Below, in pieces: positions 44,767-52,603 of a DNA stretch of 64,000 nt. Each line of letters opens with the position of its first letter. Position 1 is the stretch's first letter. Position numbers and translations under genes: made by a program. A model generated the notes under the pieces. It made no database searches, was not told the origin of the DNA, and saw nothing but the letters and a program-made list of their open reading frames with translations. Origin of the DNA: an uncultured Sutterella sp. (lineage in GTDB: Bacteria > Pseudomonadota > Gammaproteobacteria > Burkholderiales > Burkholderiaceae_F); NCBI GenBank assembly GCA_900767875.1, contig CAAGAT010000003.1, forward strand, positions 1-64,000. Reading direction: 5' to 3'.

Positions 44767-45084
44767 GGCCAGCCTCCGAGTATGTCTTCGTCCTCACTCA
44801 TTGTAGTGGCCCAAGCGCCGCTCAAAGGCGAGCCGCAGGCCTCAATCGCGGGATTGAAGGCGCTTGGTTGTGGAAAACCCTTGCGTTCTTCACAGCTTTT
44901 GTGAATAAGTGCGTCAGCGGGAACGGGCGGTCACTGATTTGTCACATTATTTTCATCGTGCCTAAAAATTAGGCACTAAGGGATTTGTCTGAGGCCCCCG
45001 GCACAAGGGCCTTGCCGGCCTTTTCGAGCGCCGACAGCTCAAGGTTTTGATATCGTTTGAGAAAAACCATCGGGAGGAAAAAAC
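44767..45084 (+). other. 318-bp intergenic region
   Basis: Divergent region between the proline-tailed lipoprotein and the tautomerase. The one clear structure is a perfect inverted repeat at 44958-44976. The remainder is unremarkable. Confidence 0.4.
44958..44976. promoter_or_regulatory. Perfect 19-bp inverted repeat
   Basis: GTGCCTAA-AAA-TTAGGCAC, arms of 8 bp, in an otherwise bland intergenic region upstream of the tautomerase gene. Looks like a dimeric regulator operator. It has no T-tract and no matching regulator in the window. Confidence 0.45.
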
Positions 45085-45303
45085 ATGCCCTTTGTAAACA
45101 TCAAACTGACGGGCGAAGAGGAAGCGCCCACGGCCGAGCAAAAGCAGCGGCTCATCGAAGGCGTCACGCGTCTGATCGCCGACGCGCTCGGCAAGGACAC
45201 GACGCACCTCGTTGTCGTCATCGACGAAGTGCCGATGGACAACTACGGCATCAACGGGCGCAGCGTGCGCCGCATCCGCGCCGAAAAGAAGGCCAAGGCC
45301 TGA
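45085..45303 (+). CDS. 4-oxalocrotonate tautomerase family protein
   Basis: Small tautomerase of 72 residues. After Met removal Pro1 (MPFVNIKLTG) would be the catalytic base. The conserved Arg/aromatic segment and NYGINGRSVRRI are present. It fits the 4-OT/2-hydroxymuconate tautomerase group, though no aromatic degradation genes are nearby, so the substrate is unknown. GGGAGGAAAA gives a strong ribosome site. Confidence 0.88.
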   Translation: MPFVNIKLTGEEEAPTAEQKQRLIEGVTRLIADALGKDTTHLVVVIDEVPMDNYGINGRSVRRIRAEKKAKA

Positions 45304-45320
45304 GGCCAAACAAGGCAAAC

Positions 45321-45357
45321 AAAACGGGCGGCCCGCCGTAGGCAAAGCCGCCCGTTG
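45321..45357. terminator. Bidirectional hairpin between tautomerase and transporter
   Basis: AACGGGCGGC and GCCGCCCGTT form a perfect 10-bp stem between convergent genes. Confidence 0.65.
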
Positions 45358-45377
45358 AAGTTGCTGCGTGCAGTCGC

Positions 45378-46688
45378 TTAGAGGAACTGCGCGCCCACGA
45401 TGCCCGCAATCATCAGCGGGATGTTGTAGGCGATGAAGGTCGGCACGCACGTGTCCCAAATGTGGTCGTGCTGTCCGTCGGCGTTCAGGCCGCTCGTCGG
45501 GCCGAGCGTGGTGTCGGATGCCGGCGAGCCAGCGTCACCGAGGGCGCCCGCGGCAGACATCAGCAGGATGGTGGCCGGCACGGAAAAGCCCACGGCTGCG
45601 CACAGCGGCACGTAGATGACGGCCAGAATGGGCACGGTGCCGAAGGAGGTGCCGATGCCCATCGTCACGATCAGGCCGATGGCCGTGATGATCGTGGCCG
45701 CCAGGATCTTGTTGGTGTTCAGGTAGGGCACGACGCTTTCGATGAGTTCGTTGACGGCGCCCGTTTCCTTGAGAATGGTCGCGTAGCCGCCCGCAATAAG
45801 CATCACGAAGGCGATAAAGCCCATCATGGAGATGCCGCCCGACAGGTGCTCGTCGAGTTCCTTAAAGCGGAAGGCGCGGCCGAGAATCATCACCATCAGA
45901 CCGATAAGGGCGGCCAGAGGCAGGGATTCCCAGATGAGCTGCACGACCACCGCCAGCACGATCGCCAGCAGCGTGGCCCAGTGCTTGATCTCAAACTTGT
46001 CGAAGGCTTCGACGGGCTTTTCGCTGCCGATCACGGGACGGTTTTCGTAGTGACGTGGCTTGCGGTAGAGCACGAACACGGCAAAGAGCAGGCCGACGAA
46101 CATGGCGGCGCCCAGAATCCAGTTGATCGAGGAGACGTCCGAGACGGTGACCTTCATGCCGCTTTGCGTCATGCTGTCGGCCACGATACCCTGGAAAATC
46201 AGACCGAAGCCTACGGGCAGGGTGATGTACGGGGCCTTCAGGCCAAAGCTCAGAGAGCAGGCCACCGCACGGCGGTCGAGCATCATCTTGTTCATCAGAT
46301 ACAAGAGCGGAGGAATGAGCAGCGGAATAAAGGCGATGTGCACCGGCACGACGTTTTGCGACAAGCAGGCGATGAAGGCCAGCGCCATGCAGAAGATGCC
46401 GGGCTTGGAGCCCAGGTGCCTGGAGAGCCACGCCACAAGCACCTGCATCAGGCCCGTGTGGGCGATGGCCACGGCGAACGTGCCGAGCAAAATGTAGGAA
46501 AGGGCGGTGGTGGCGTTGGCCGCAAAGCCGTTCGAGAGCAGGGACATCGTTTTGCCGATGTCAATGCCGCCCGACAGGCCCGCGGTGATGGCCGCCAGAA
46601 TCAGGGCAAACAGAACGTTGACCTTGACTAGGCACAGCACACAGAGCACCAGCACCGACAGGATGATGGGGTTCAGGAGAAGATCCAT
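45378..46688 (-). CDS. Na+/H+ antiporter-family / YuiF-like amino acid transporter
   Basis: Integral membrane protein of 436 residues with about eleven hydrophobic segments. It belongs to the NhaC-like ion transporter superfamily: the conserved segments AACL-type ACLSQNVVPVHIAFIP, the GIGTSFGTVPI re-entrant region and GDAGSPASDTTLGPT are typical of the 'Na+/H+ antiporter family protein' group that includes Bacillus YuiF. Members exchange Na+ and H+ or carry amino acids. Which applies cannot be decided here. Confidence 0.85.
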   Translation of the reverse strand: MDLLLNPIILSVLVLCVLCLVKVNVLFALILAAITAGLSGGIDIGKTMSLLSNGFAANATTALSYILLGTFAVAIAHTGLMQVLVAWLSRHLGSKPGIFCMALAFIACLSQNVVPVHIAFIPLLIPPLLYLMNKMMLDRRAVACSLSFGLKAPYITLPVGFGLIFQGIVADSMTQSGMKVTVSDVSSINWILGAAMFVGLLFAVFVLYRKPRHYENRPVIGSEKPVEAFDKFEIKHWATLLAIVLAVVVQLIWESLPLAALIGLMVMILGRAFRFKELDEHLSGGISMMGFIAFVMLIAGGYATILKETGAVNELIESVVPYLNTNKILAATIITAIGLIVTMGIGTSFGTVPILAVIYVPLCAAVGFSVPATILLMSAAGALGDAGSPASDTTLGPTSGLNADGQHDHIWDTCVPTFIAYNIPLMIAGIVGAQFL

Positions 46689-47048
46689 TTGAGAGTTGCC
46701 TCGCGAGGGGAGTGAGGTCGCAGACGGCGGCGCAGCGCCGTGCGAATGTTTTGAAATGTTTCAGGGCATAGTACAGCATTTGCCCGCACTCTCCAAAGGT
46801 CCGAGCGCCCTTTTTGTCGTGGTTTGCCCATCCGTCGTTCGACTAGGAGCGCCCCTTGGAACGCCGGCCGAGCCCTATCGCAAATGCGGGTTTTTGCCCA
46901 AGGCGCAGGCGTTCCTGTTAGCATTCGCATTGAACGCCGTCCCGCGCGCCCTTGGGCGCCGGCCACCGCAGCCGCTGGCGGACGCGCCAATTCTCAACTC
47001 TTCGGACCGATCCGACCGGCCGTCCCGGGCCGGTAGCCGTGTTTCGCA
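46689..47048 (+). other. 360-bp intergenic region
   Basis: Divergent region between the transporter and the RlmL-like gene. Moderately GC-rich. No RNA gene, repeat or clear promoter is recognised. A reading frame crosses it but lacks coding character. Confidence 0.4.
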
Positions 47049-48221
47049 ATGAAAAATCCCACTCAGTTTTATGTCGTTGTGCCCCTGGGGCTCGAAGCGC
47101 TCTGCGCGCAGGAACTCGAATCGATCGGCATTGCCGGCGCCCGTGTCCAAAAGGGCGCGGTGACGTTTACGGGCTCCATGCTCGCCGCGCAGCGCGCTTG
47201 CCTGTACTGCCGCACCCCGAGCCGCATCCTGATGCGCGTGGGCGTGTCCGACTACGACGACGAAGAGGACATCTACAACTTTGCCTGCCGCACCAAGTGG
47301 GAAAACTGGTTCGGGCCCGATGCGACCATCCGCGTGGACATCAACGCGCGCCGCTCGCCGCTGCGCAGCCTGGACTTTACGCTGCTGCGCATCAAGGACG
47401 GCATCTGCGACCGCTTCATGCACTTTATGGACAAGCGCCCGAGCGTGGATACGGCCAACCCCGACATCCGCGTCTTTGCCTTTGCCGACGAGTCGCACTG
47501 CACGTTCTATCTGGATTTGTGCGGTGAGGCGCTCTTTAAGCGCGGCTGGCGCACCGACAAGGGCGAGGCGCCCCTCAAGGAAAACCTCGCCTCGGGCCTG
47601 CTGATGCTTGCGGGCTGGACGAGCGGCACGCCCCTGCTCGATCCGTTCTGCGGCTCGGGCACGATCGCCATCGAGGCGGCCCTGGCCGCCTGCGGCGTGG
47701 CACCGGGCCTCAAGCGCCGGTTCCTTTTTGAAAACTTCTCGGGCTTTGACCACGAGGCCTGGCGCGAAGAGCTTGAGGAAGCCAAGGCGCAGGTCAACAT
47801 GCACGCCGACGTGCACATTGCCGCCAGCGACATCAGCACGATCGTGGTGGGCAAGGCCGAGCAGAACGCGCGCCGCGCCGAGCTCGGAGCCCTCATCGAC
47901 GACGGGCGCCTGCGCTTTTCTCAGTGCGACGCCCGAGCGGTGACGCCGCCGGCGACCGCGGGCCTGATCGTGGCCAACCCGCCCTACGGCGAGCAGTCCA
48001 ACCCCAAGAGCGCCACGGTGGCCTCGATGATGAAGGACGTGGCCGACAACCTCAAAAACAATTTCTCGGGCTGGACGGCGCGCTTTCTGACGAGTGACCG
48101 CAATCTGCCGCATCAGATGCGCCTGAAGGAAAGCAAGAAGACGCCGCTTTTCAACGGCCCTCTGGAATGCCGCTTCTTTGAATTCAACCTGGTCTCGGGA
48201 AGTTTTCGCAGCAAGCCGTAA
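47049..48221 (+). CDS. THUMP-domain class I SAM RNA methyltransferase (RlmL-N/YcbY-like)
   Basis: Protein of 390 residues. The N-terminal ferredoxin-like and THUMP region (FYVVVPLGLEALCAQEL...) binds RNA. The C-terminal Rossmann methyltransferase has LLDPFCGSGTIAIEAAL as SAM motif I and the catalytic NPPY motif IVANPPYGEQS. This is the RlmL N-terminal half type, which methylates G2445 of 23S rRNA in E. coli. The second, RlmK-like half is absent. Target by family inference. Confidence 0.9.
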   Translation: MKNPTQFYVVVPLGLEALCAQELESIGIAGARVQKGAVTFTGSMLAAQRACLYCRTPSRILMRVGVSDYDDEEDIYNFACRTKWENWFGPDATIRVDINARRSPLRSLDFTLLRIKDGICDRFMHFMDKRPSVDTANPDIRVFAFADESHCTFYLDLCGEALFKRGWRTDKGEAPLKENLASGLLMLAGWTSGTPLLDPFCGSGTIAIEAALAACGVAPGLKRRFLFENFSGFDHEAWREELEEAKAQVNMHADVHIAASDISTIVVGKAEQNARRAELGALIDDGRLRFSQCDARAVTPPATAGLIVANPPYGEQSNPKSATVASMMKDVADNLKNNFSGWTARFLTSDRNLPHQMRLKESKKTPLFNGPLECRFFEFNLVSGSFRSKP

Positions 48222-48339
48222 CTGATCCGGACAACGCCGATTGGGCCGTGCACCGGTCGGAACCCCTTTGGGCAGCCGTCGGGGCGACTTGCAATTTTTT
48301 GAGCGGGTCGTAAAATACTGCCTCTCAGCAAAGCCTCTT

Positions 48340-48415
48340 GTCCCCATCGTCTAGAGGCCTAGGACATGACCCTCTCACGGTTAGAACTGGGGTTCGAATC
48401 CCCATGGGGACGCCA
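48340..48415 (+). tRNA. tRNA-Glu (anticodon CTC)
   Basis: Cloverleaf of 76 nt with encoded CCA. Acceptor GTCCCCA pairs with TGGGGAC. Anticodon stem TGACC/GGTTA encloses loop CTCTCAC, giving CTC for GAG codons. T-loop TTCGAAT. The sequence is otherwise a typical tRNA-Glu. Confidence 0.95.
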
Positions 48416-48464
48416 ATCACACAAAACGGCGGGAGAAAACGTTGTTTTGCAGAGCGCCGAAAAC

Positions 48465-48506
48465 ACCGCGAAAACCCAATGACAAGAAAGGGTTCGCGGT
48501 TTTTTG
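48465..48506 (+). terminator. Terminator after tRNA-Glu
   Basis: CCGCGAA-(AA)-CCC pairs with GGGTTCGCGG with a 2-nt bulge, followed by six T. It overlaps the upstream part of the longest possible sensor kinase frame, which argues that the sensor starts further downstream. Confidence 0.7.
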
Positions 48507-48549
48507 TTGTCTGTTTTCGCAGCTGCCCTCCAAGTCCTGGTTCCCCGCT

Positions 48550-50376
48550 TTGAGGTGCCTGCTGGCTGTGGGGACGCTTGCCGTTCTCTCGTTTGCGGCG
48601 GGGTGGCCGGTTGCCTTGGCCGGGCCGGCGGACGGCGACACGCGCCCCGTGGTGCGCATCGGACTGGCCGATACGTTTGCGCCGGATTTTTACATCAACA
48701 CTTACGCGCCGACCGTTCAATACCTCAAAAAACGTCTTCCCCAATACCGATTCGAGTCGGTGGAGTTTGCCCATGACTCCCTGCTGACGGTCGGTCAGGC
48801 GCGCGGCCTGGACTTTTTGGTGAGCAGTGCCGGCACCTTCGGTGTGCGGGGGCAGGAGCTCGGCATCGAGCACATCGTCATCCGCAAGCGCGCCGACGTC
48901 AAAAACGCCTCGCGCACCGTGGCCGCCGTGTTCGTGGCCCGCTCGGACAACGAGCGCATCAAAACCCTGGCGGATATGCGGCACAAGCGGGCGGCCGCCA
49001 CCACTGCCTCAAGTTTTGACGGCTGGCTGATCGCCCAGGACGAAATCGCTCGGGCGGGTTTTTCGCCCGATCGCTTTTTCTCGTCCGTTCAATTCACCGA
49101 ATTCAACTACCCGGACGTCATCAGCCGTGTGCTCGTCGGGCAGGCCGACGTCGGTGTGCTCACGCGCTGTGAGTTGGAAAATCTCGAGCAGCAGGGGCTG
49201 ATTGATCCGCAATCCGTCAAGGTCATCAACGAAAAGGACGCGGCCGACGAGCCGTGCCGGCGCTCTTCGGACTTGTATCCGGCCGAGGTGTTTGCCGTTT
49301 TTCCGCACACGGATGCCGAACTGGCCAAAGCCGTGACGATCGCCCTGCTGCAAATGCCCGTCTACGACAAGGCTGAGCCGGGCTGGGAATGGGTGACGGT
49401 CAACGACTTCGTCAACATTTCCGGACTGCTCGAGCGCCTGTCCCTGGGCAGCTACGCCTACCAGGGCCAATACACGGTCGGTGCGCTGGCCCGGCGCTAC
49501 AAAACCGAAATCATTTTGGTGCTCGCGCTCATCGCCGCCACCCTTTTTCACATTCTGCGCGTGGACGCCCTGGTGATGCAGCGTACGCGGGAACTCATGC
49601 GGGCGGTGGCCGAAAAGGAGGCGCTGCTCGAGCGCATGAAGCGTACGCAAAGCTACCTGCAGCTTTTGGAACGCAACACGATCGTCAGTCAGCTCTCGAG
49701 CCTTTTTGCCCACGAGATGAAGCAGCCGGTCACCAACATCATCAACTACGCCGGCGGTCTGAAAATGATGCACAAACTCGGGCGTCGTGATCCGGCCGCC
49801 GAAGAGCGGGCCCTTGAGGCCATCAACGATCAGGCCCACCGGATGGCCCAGATCGTCGATCGCGTGCGGGCCTACGCCAAACACGAACCGTTGGCCAAAA
49901 GCGAGTGTGTGCTGGCCGACATCGTCTCGACGATGCTTGAAAACTTCCGGCTCGCGCAAAAGACGGTCAGCGCGGTGCGCGTGTCTGTTGCGGGCGGCAT
50001 CCGCGTCAAGGCCGAACCCGTGTCGCTGGAGTTGATGCTTTTGAATCTCGTGCGCAATGCCGAACGGGCGGCCAGCGTCAATGCCCGGCCCGAAGTGTTC
50101 ATTTCGGCCACGGCCGACGCGCAGCAGGTGCGCGTGACCGTTTCGGACAACGGACCGCGGGTGAGCGATTCGCTTTTTGACGAGCTCGGGCGTATCGGCG
50201 GCGTGCAAAGCGCGCAGGGGCTGGGGATGGGCCTGGCCATCGCCAAGGGAATTGCGGAAAATCACAACGGGCATTTGGAGTTTTCCCGCTCCGCGGGCGG
50301 CGGTCTGGCCGTCACGCTGGTGATGCCCTGCGACAACACGGACAAGACGACTCATGAGCAAGAACCTTCCGCCTGA
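48550..50376 (+). CDS. TtrS-like sensor histidine kinase with PhnD-type binding domain
   Basis: Membrane sensor of about 608 residues. A signal peptide (ending VALAG) is followed by a periplasmic PhnD/phosphonate-type substrate-binding domain of ~280 residues (PVVRIGLADTFAPDFY...; SSAGTFGVRG). One TM segment lies near 320-337, then a kinase with H-box AHEMKQPVTN (H388), N-box NLVRNA, and G-boxes DNGPR and GLGMGLAIAKG. This is the tetrathionate-sensor TtrS architecture. The start is uncertain: TTG 48550 gives a normal signal peptide, while TTG 48442 has a ribosome site but spans the tRNA terminator; GTG 48568 is also possible. Overlaps the regulator gene by 23 bp. Confidence 0.85.
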   Translation: MRCLLAVGTLAVLSFAAGWPVALAGPADGDTRPVVRIGLADTFAPDFYINTYAPTVQYLKKRLPQYRFESVEFAHDSLLTVGQARGLDFLVSSAGTFGVRGQELGIEHIVIRKRADVKNASRTVAAVFVARSDNERIKTLADMRHKRAAATTASSFDGWLIAQDEIARAGFSPDRFFSSVQFTEFNYPDVISRVLVGQADVGVLTRCELENLEQQGLIDPQSVKVINEKDAADEPCRRSSDLYPAEVFAVFPHTDAELAKAVTIALLQMPVYDKAEPGWEWVTVNDFVNISGLLERLSLGSYAYQGQYTVGALARRYKTEIILVLALIAATLFHILRVDALVMQRTRELMRAVAEKEALLERMKRTQSYLQLLERNTIVSQLSSLFAHEMKQPVTNIINYAGGLKMMHKLGRRDPAAEERALEAINDQAHRMAQIVDRVRAYAKHEPLAKSECVLADIVSTMLENFRLAQKTVSAVRVSVAGGIRVKAEPVSLELMLLNLVRNAERAASVNARPEVFISATADAQQVRVTVSDNGPRVSDSLFDELGRIGGVQSAQGLGMGLAIAKGIAENHNGHLEFSRSAGGGLAVTLVMPCDNTDKTTHEQEPSA

Positions 50377-50983
50377 TTTGATCCGCATCGTCGACGATGA
50401 TCCGTCGGTGTGCGCCTCACTGACCTTCATTTTACAGATCGCCGGTTTTGACGTCGTCTCCTACAACAGCGCCGATCAGTTTCTCGAGCAGGCCTCGCAG
50501 GGTCGGGACGGCTGCGTGCTTTTGGACGTCAAGATGCCCGGCCGCAGCGGACTGGAGCTCTTTGACGAGATTCGGCGGCGCAGAATGCTGCTGCCCGTGA
50601 TTTTTCTGACCGGCCACGGCGACATTGAAATGGCCGTGCAGGCTCTGCACGACGGCGCCTTTGATTTTCTCGTCAAGCCGGCCGAACCCGAACGCCTGAT
50701 CGAAAAGGTGAAAAAAGCCGTTCAGGAGTGCCGCTCGGTGCGCTGCCGCGCGCAGGAAAAACGCGAGGTGGAGTCCCTGATGGCACGCCTGACGCCCGCC
50801 GAGGCACAGGTGGCGCAGCTCATGGCCAAGGGATTGCCGGTCAAAACCATCGCCTCGGTTTTGGAAGTTAGCGAACAGGCCGTCAAGGTACACCGCTCGT
50901 CGGTCTACCACAAGCTCGACGTGATCAATCCGGTAGAAGTGGCCGGCATCGTGACCGAATGGAATCGGAGTCGGGAAAAATGA
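50354..50983 (+). CDS. FixJ/TtrR-type response regulator
   Basis: Response regulator of 209 residues. The receiver domain has the acidic pair (VDDD), phospho-acceptor D58 in LLDVKMPGRSG, FLTGHGDIEMAV and the Lys in LVKPAE. A LuxR/FixJ helix-turn-helix follows (LTPAEAQVAQLMAKGLPVKTIASVLEVSEQAVKVHRSSVYHKL). Its gene overlaps the sensor by 23 bp and the flavoprotein start by an ATGA junction, so all three are co-translated. It likely activates the downstream reductase genes. Confidence 0.93.
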   Translation: MSKNLPPDLIRIVDDDPSVCASLTFILQIAGFDVVSYNSADQFLEQASQGRDGCVLLDVKMPGRSGLELFDEIRRRRMLLPVIFLTGHGDIEMAVQALHDGAFDFLVKPAEPERLIEKVKKAVQECRSVRCRAQEKREVESLMARLTPAEAQVAQLMAKGLPVKTIASVLEVSEQAVKVHRSSVYHKLDVINPVEVAGIVTEWNRSREK

Positions 50984-52452
50984 TTTCACGCCGCCGTCTG
51001 CTCGGGGTTTTGGGGGCCGCTGCGTTTTGGGCTTCGGCCGCGCGGGGCGCGGCAGAGCAAAACGCTCCGGCTTGGGAGCGTTTCTACGACGTCGTGGTGG
51101 TCGGCGGCGGGGGCGCGGGCCTGGCGGCGGCCGTCTCGGCCGCTCAGAACGGCGCCACGGTTTGTCTTATTGAAAAGCTGCCGCTTTTGGGAGGCGACAC
51201 GCTGCGCAGCACCGGATACTTTTCCTGTGTGGAGCCGCGGCGACAAAAACTCAACGGCATTGAGGACTCTTGGTCGCTGCACTTTAGGCAGACGATTGAG
51301 GCGGGCGGCAACCTGGCCGATCCCACGATTGTCCGGCGCATGATTTGGGAGGCGCCCGAAACCGTGGCCTGGCTCGAGCGCTGCGGCGTGCTCTTTCAGG
51401 ACACGGTGTACGAAATCTACGGGGCGCGCCACAAGCGATGCCTCAAGCCTTTGCTGCCGCGCGGCACGGCCTACGTGCGCGCGCTTGCGGAAGCGGCCGC
51501 GGCTTTGAACGTCGACATGCGGCTCGAAACAGCCTTAAGCGACATTCATTTTGACGCGCGGGGACGGGCCGTCGGCATCTCGGCGGTGACGTCGGACGGC
51601 CGGACGCTTCGCTTGGGTGCCCGTCGGGGCATCGTGCTGGCCAGCGGCGGGTTCGGCGCCAATGCCGAGATGGTCAGCCGCTATGCGCCGCAGCTGGCGG
51701 GACTGGCCACCGACAATTCGCCGGGCTCGACGGGGGACGCCCTCCCATTGGCCCGCCGCTACGGCATTGCGCTCGAAGGGCTCGAATACGTCGAGTGCGT
51801 GGCCGGCAACCCGCCGGGGCGAAAGACCCATGCGCGTCTTTTCATTCCGGCCGATTTTGTCCTCATCAACGAGCGGGGAAAACGCTTTGTCGAGGAGGAT
51901 GCGCTGAGGCTCGAGCTCACGCAGGCCATTTTGCGGCAGCCCAACCGCCGCTGCTTTACGGTGTTTGACGCGCAGGGCGTCGAGCATCTCGATCCGATTT
52001 CGCAAAAGGGGCTGTATCAGGCGCTGGTGGCCGACGAGGCCTTCAGTGCGGACACGCTCGGAGAGCTGGCCGAGCTGATGGGCTTGCCGGTGCGCACCTT
52101 CAAAGAGCAGATCGCCGCCTACAACCGGCGCAGCAGCTGGGGACAGGAATCGGGACGGCAGCCGCAGGACAAATGCTCCCGCGAAGGGTGCACGCCGCTG
52201 CTGCAGCCGCCTTTTTGGGCCTACGAGGTGGGACTGACGATTCACTACACGCCGGGCGGCATCGTCGTCGACGAGTTCGGGCGCGTCAAAAGAGGGGATC
52301 GGAGCATCGTGCCGGGGCTTTGGGCCGCCGGCGAGGTGACGGGCAGCGTGCACGGCTCCAACAGGCTGGGCGGCAACGGCCTGGCCGATGCGCTCACATT
52401 CGGCAGGCTCACCGGAGAGGCGGCGGCCAGAAATGCGCCGAAAAATTTTTAA
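50980..52452 (+). CDS. Tat-exported FAD-binding reductase (fumarate reductase/succinate dehydrogenase flavoprotein superfamily), type 1
   Basis: Flavoprotein of 490 residues with a twin-arginine signal (SRRRLLG). FAD motif GGGGAG (42-47) and EKLPLLGGDT. Catalytic-domain residues by comparison with soluble fumarate reductases: R310 in EEDALRLEL, H422 in LTIHYTPGG, and R462 in GSNRLGGNGLAD, all conserved. The His that contacts the C4 carboxylate in fumarate reductases appears replaced (EYVECVAG, near V274). No heme domain, so electrons must come from a separate cytochrome. Translationally coupled to the two-component system. It reduces an unidentified, probably unsaturated carboxylate-like acceptor; not called a fumarate reductase. 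Confidence 0.82.
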   Translation: MISRRRLLGVLGAAAFWASAARGAAEQNAPAWERFYDVVVVGGGGAGLAAAVSAAQNGATVCLIEKLPLLGGDTLRSTGYFSCVEPRRQKLNGIEDSWSLHFRQTIEAGGNLADPTIVRRMIWEAPETVAWLERCGVLFQDTVYEIYGARHKRCLKPLLPRGTAYVRALAEAAAALNVDMRLETALSDIHFDARGRAVGISAVTSDGRTLRLGARRGIVLASGGFGANAEMVSRYAPQLAGLATDNSPGSTGDALPLARRYGIALEGLEYVECVAGNPPGRKTHARLFIPADFVLINERGKRFVEEDALRLELTQAILRQPNRRCFTVFDAQGVEHLDPISQKGLYQALVADEAFSADTLGELAELMGLPVRTFKEQIAAYNRRSSWGQESGRQPQDKCSREGCTPLLQPPFWAYEVGLTIHYTPGGIVVDEFGRVKRGDRSIVPGLWAAGEVTGSVHGSNRLGGNGLADALTFGRLTGEAAARNAPKNF

Positions 52453-52537
52453 TTTTTCTCCTTTTAAATTCAAAATGCAATAAACGGACGGTTATGTCTT
52501 TCGCTTGGGGTGTTTTCTAACATGAGGACATCAAAAA

Positions 52538-52575
52538 ACAGGCGGTTTCGGCCCGTTTGCCGGGACTGCGCCTGT
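52538..52575 (+). other. Leader hairpin before the second flavoprotein
   Basis: ACAGGCG (52538-52544) pairs with CGCCTGT (52569-52575) with further GGCCCG/CGGG pairing inside. It ends 11 nt before the Shine-Dalgarno (52587-52595). There is no T-tract. It may stabilise the mRNA or regulate translation. The 85 bp upstream of it are the likely promoter. Confidence 0.5.
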
Positions 52576-52603
52576 GAACAACACCAAGAGGAGAGACACA
52601 GAT

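Noticed and set aside
48550..50983. Naming the two-component genes ttrS and ttrR
   Set aside because: The architecture matches, but no tetrathionate reductase genes are present and the ligand is unknown.
50980..52452. Naming the type 1 flavoprotein a fumarate reductase
   Set aside because: One substrate-contact His is not found and the genetic context (TtrS-like sensor) suggests another acceptor, so only the superfamily is claimed.
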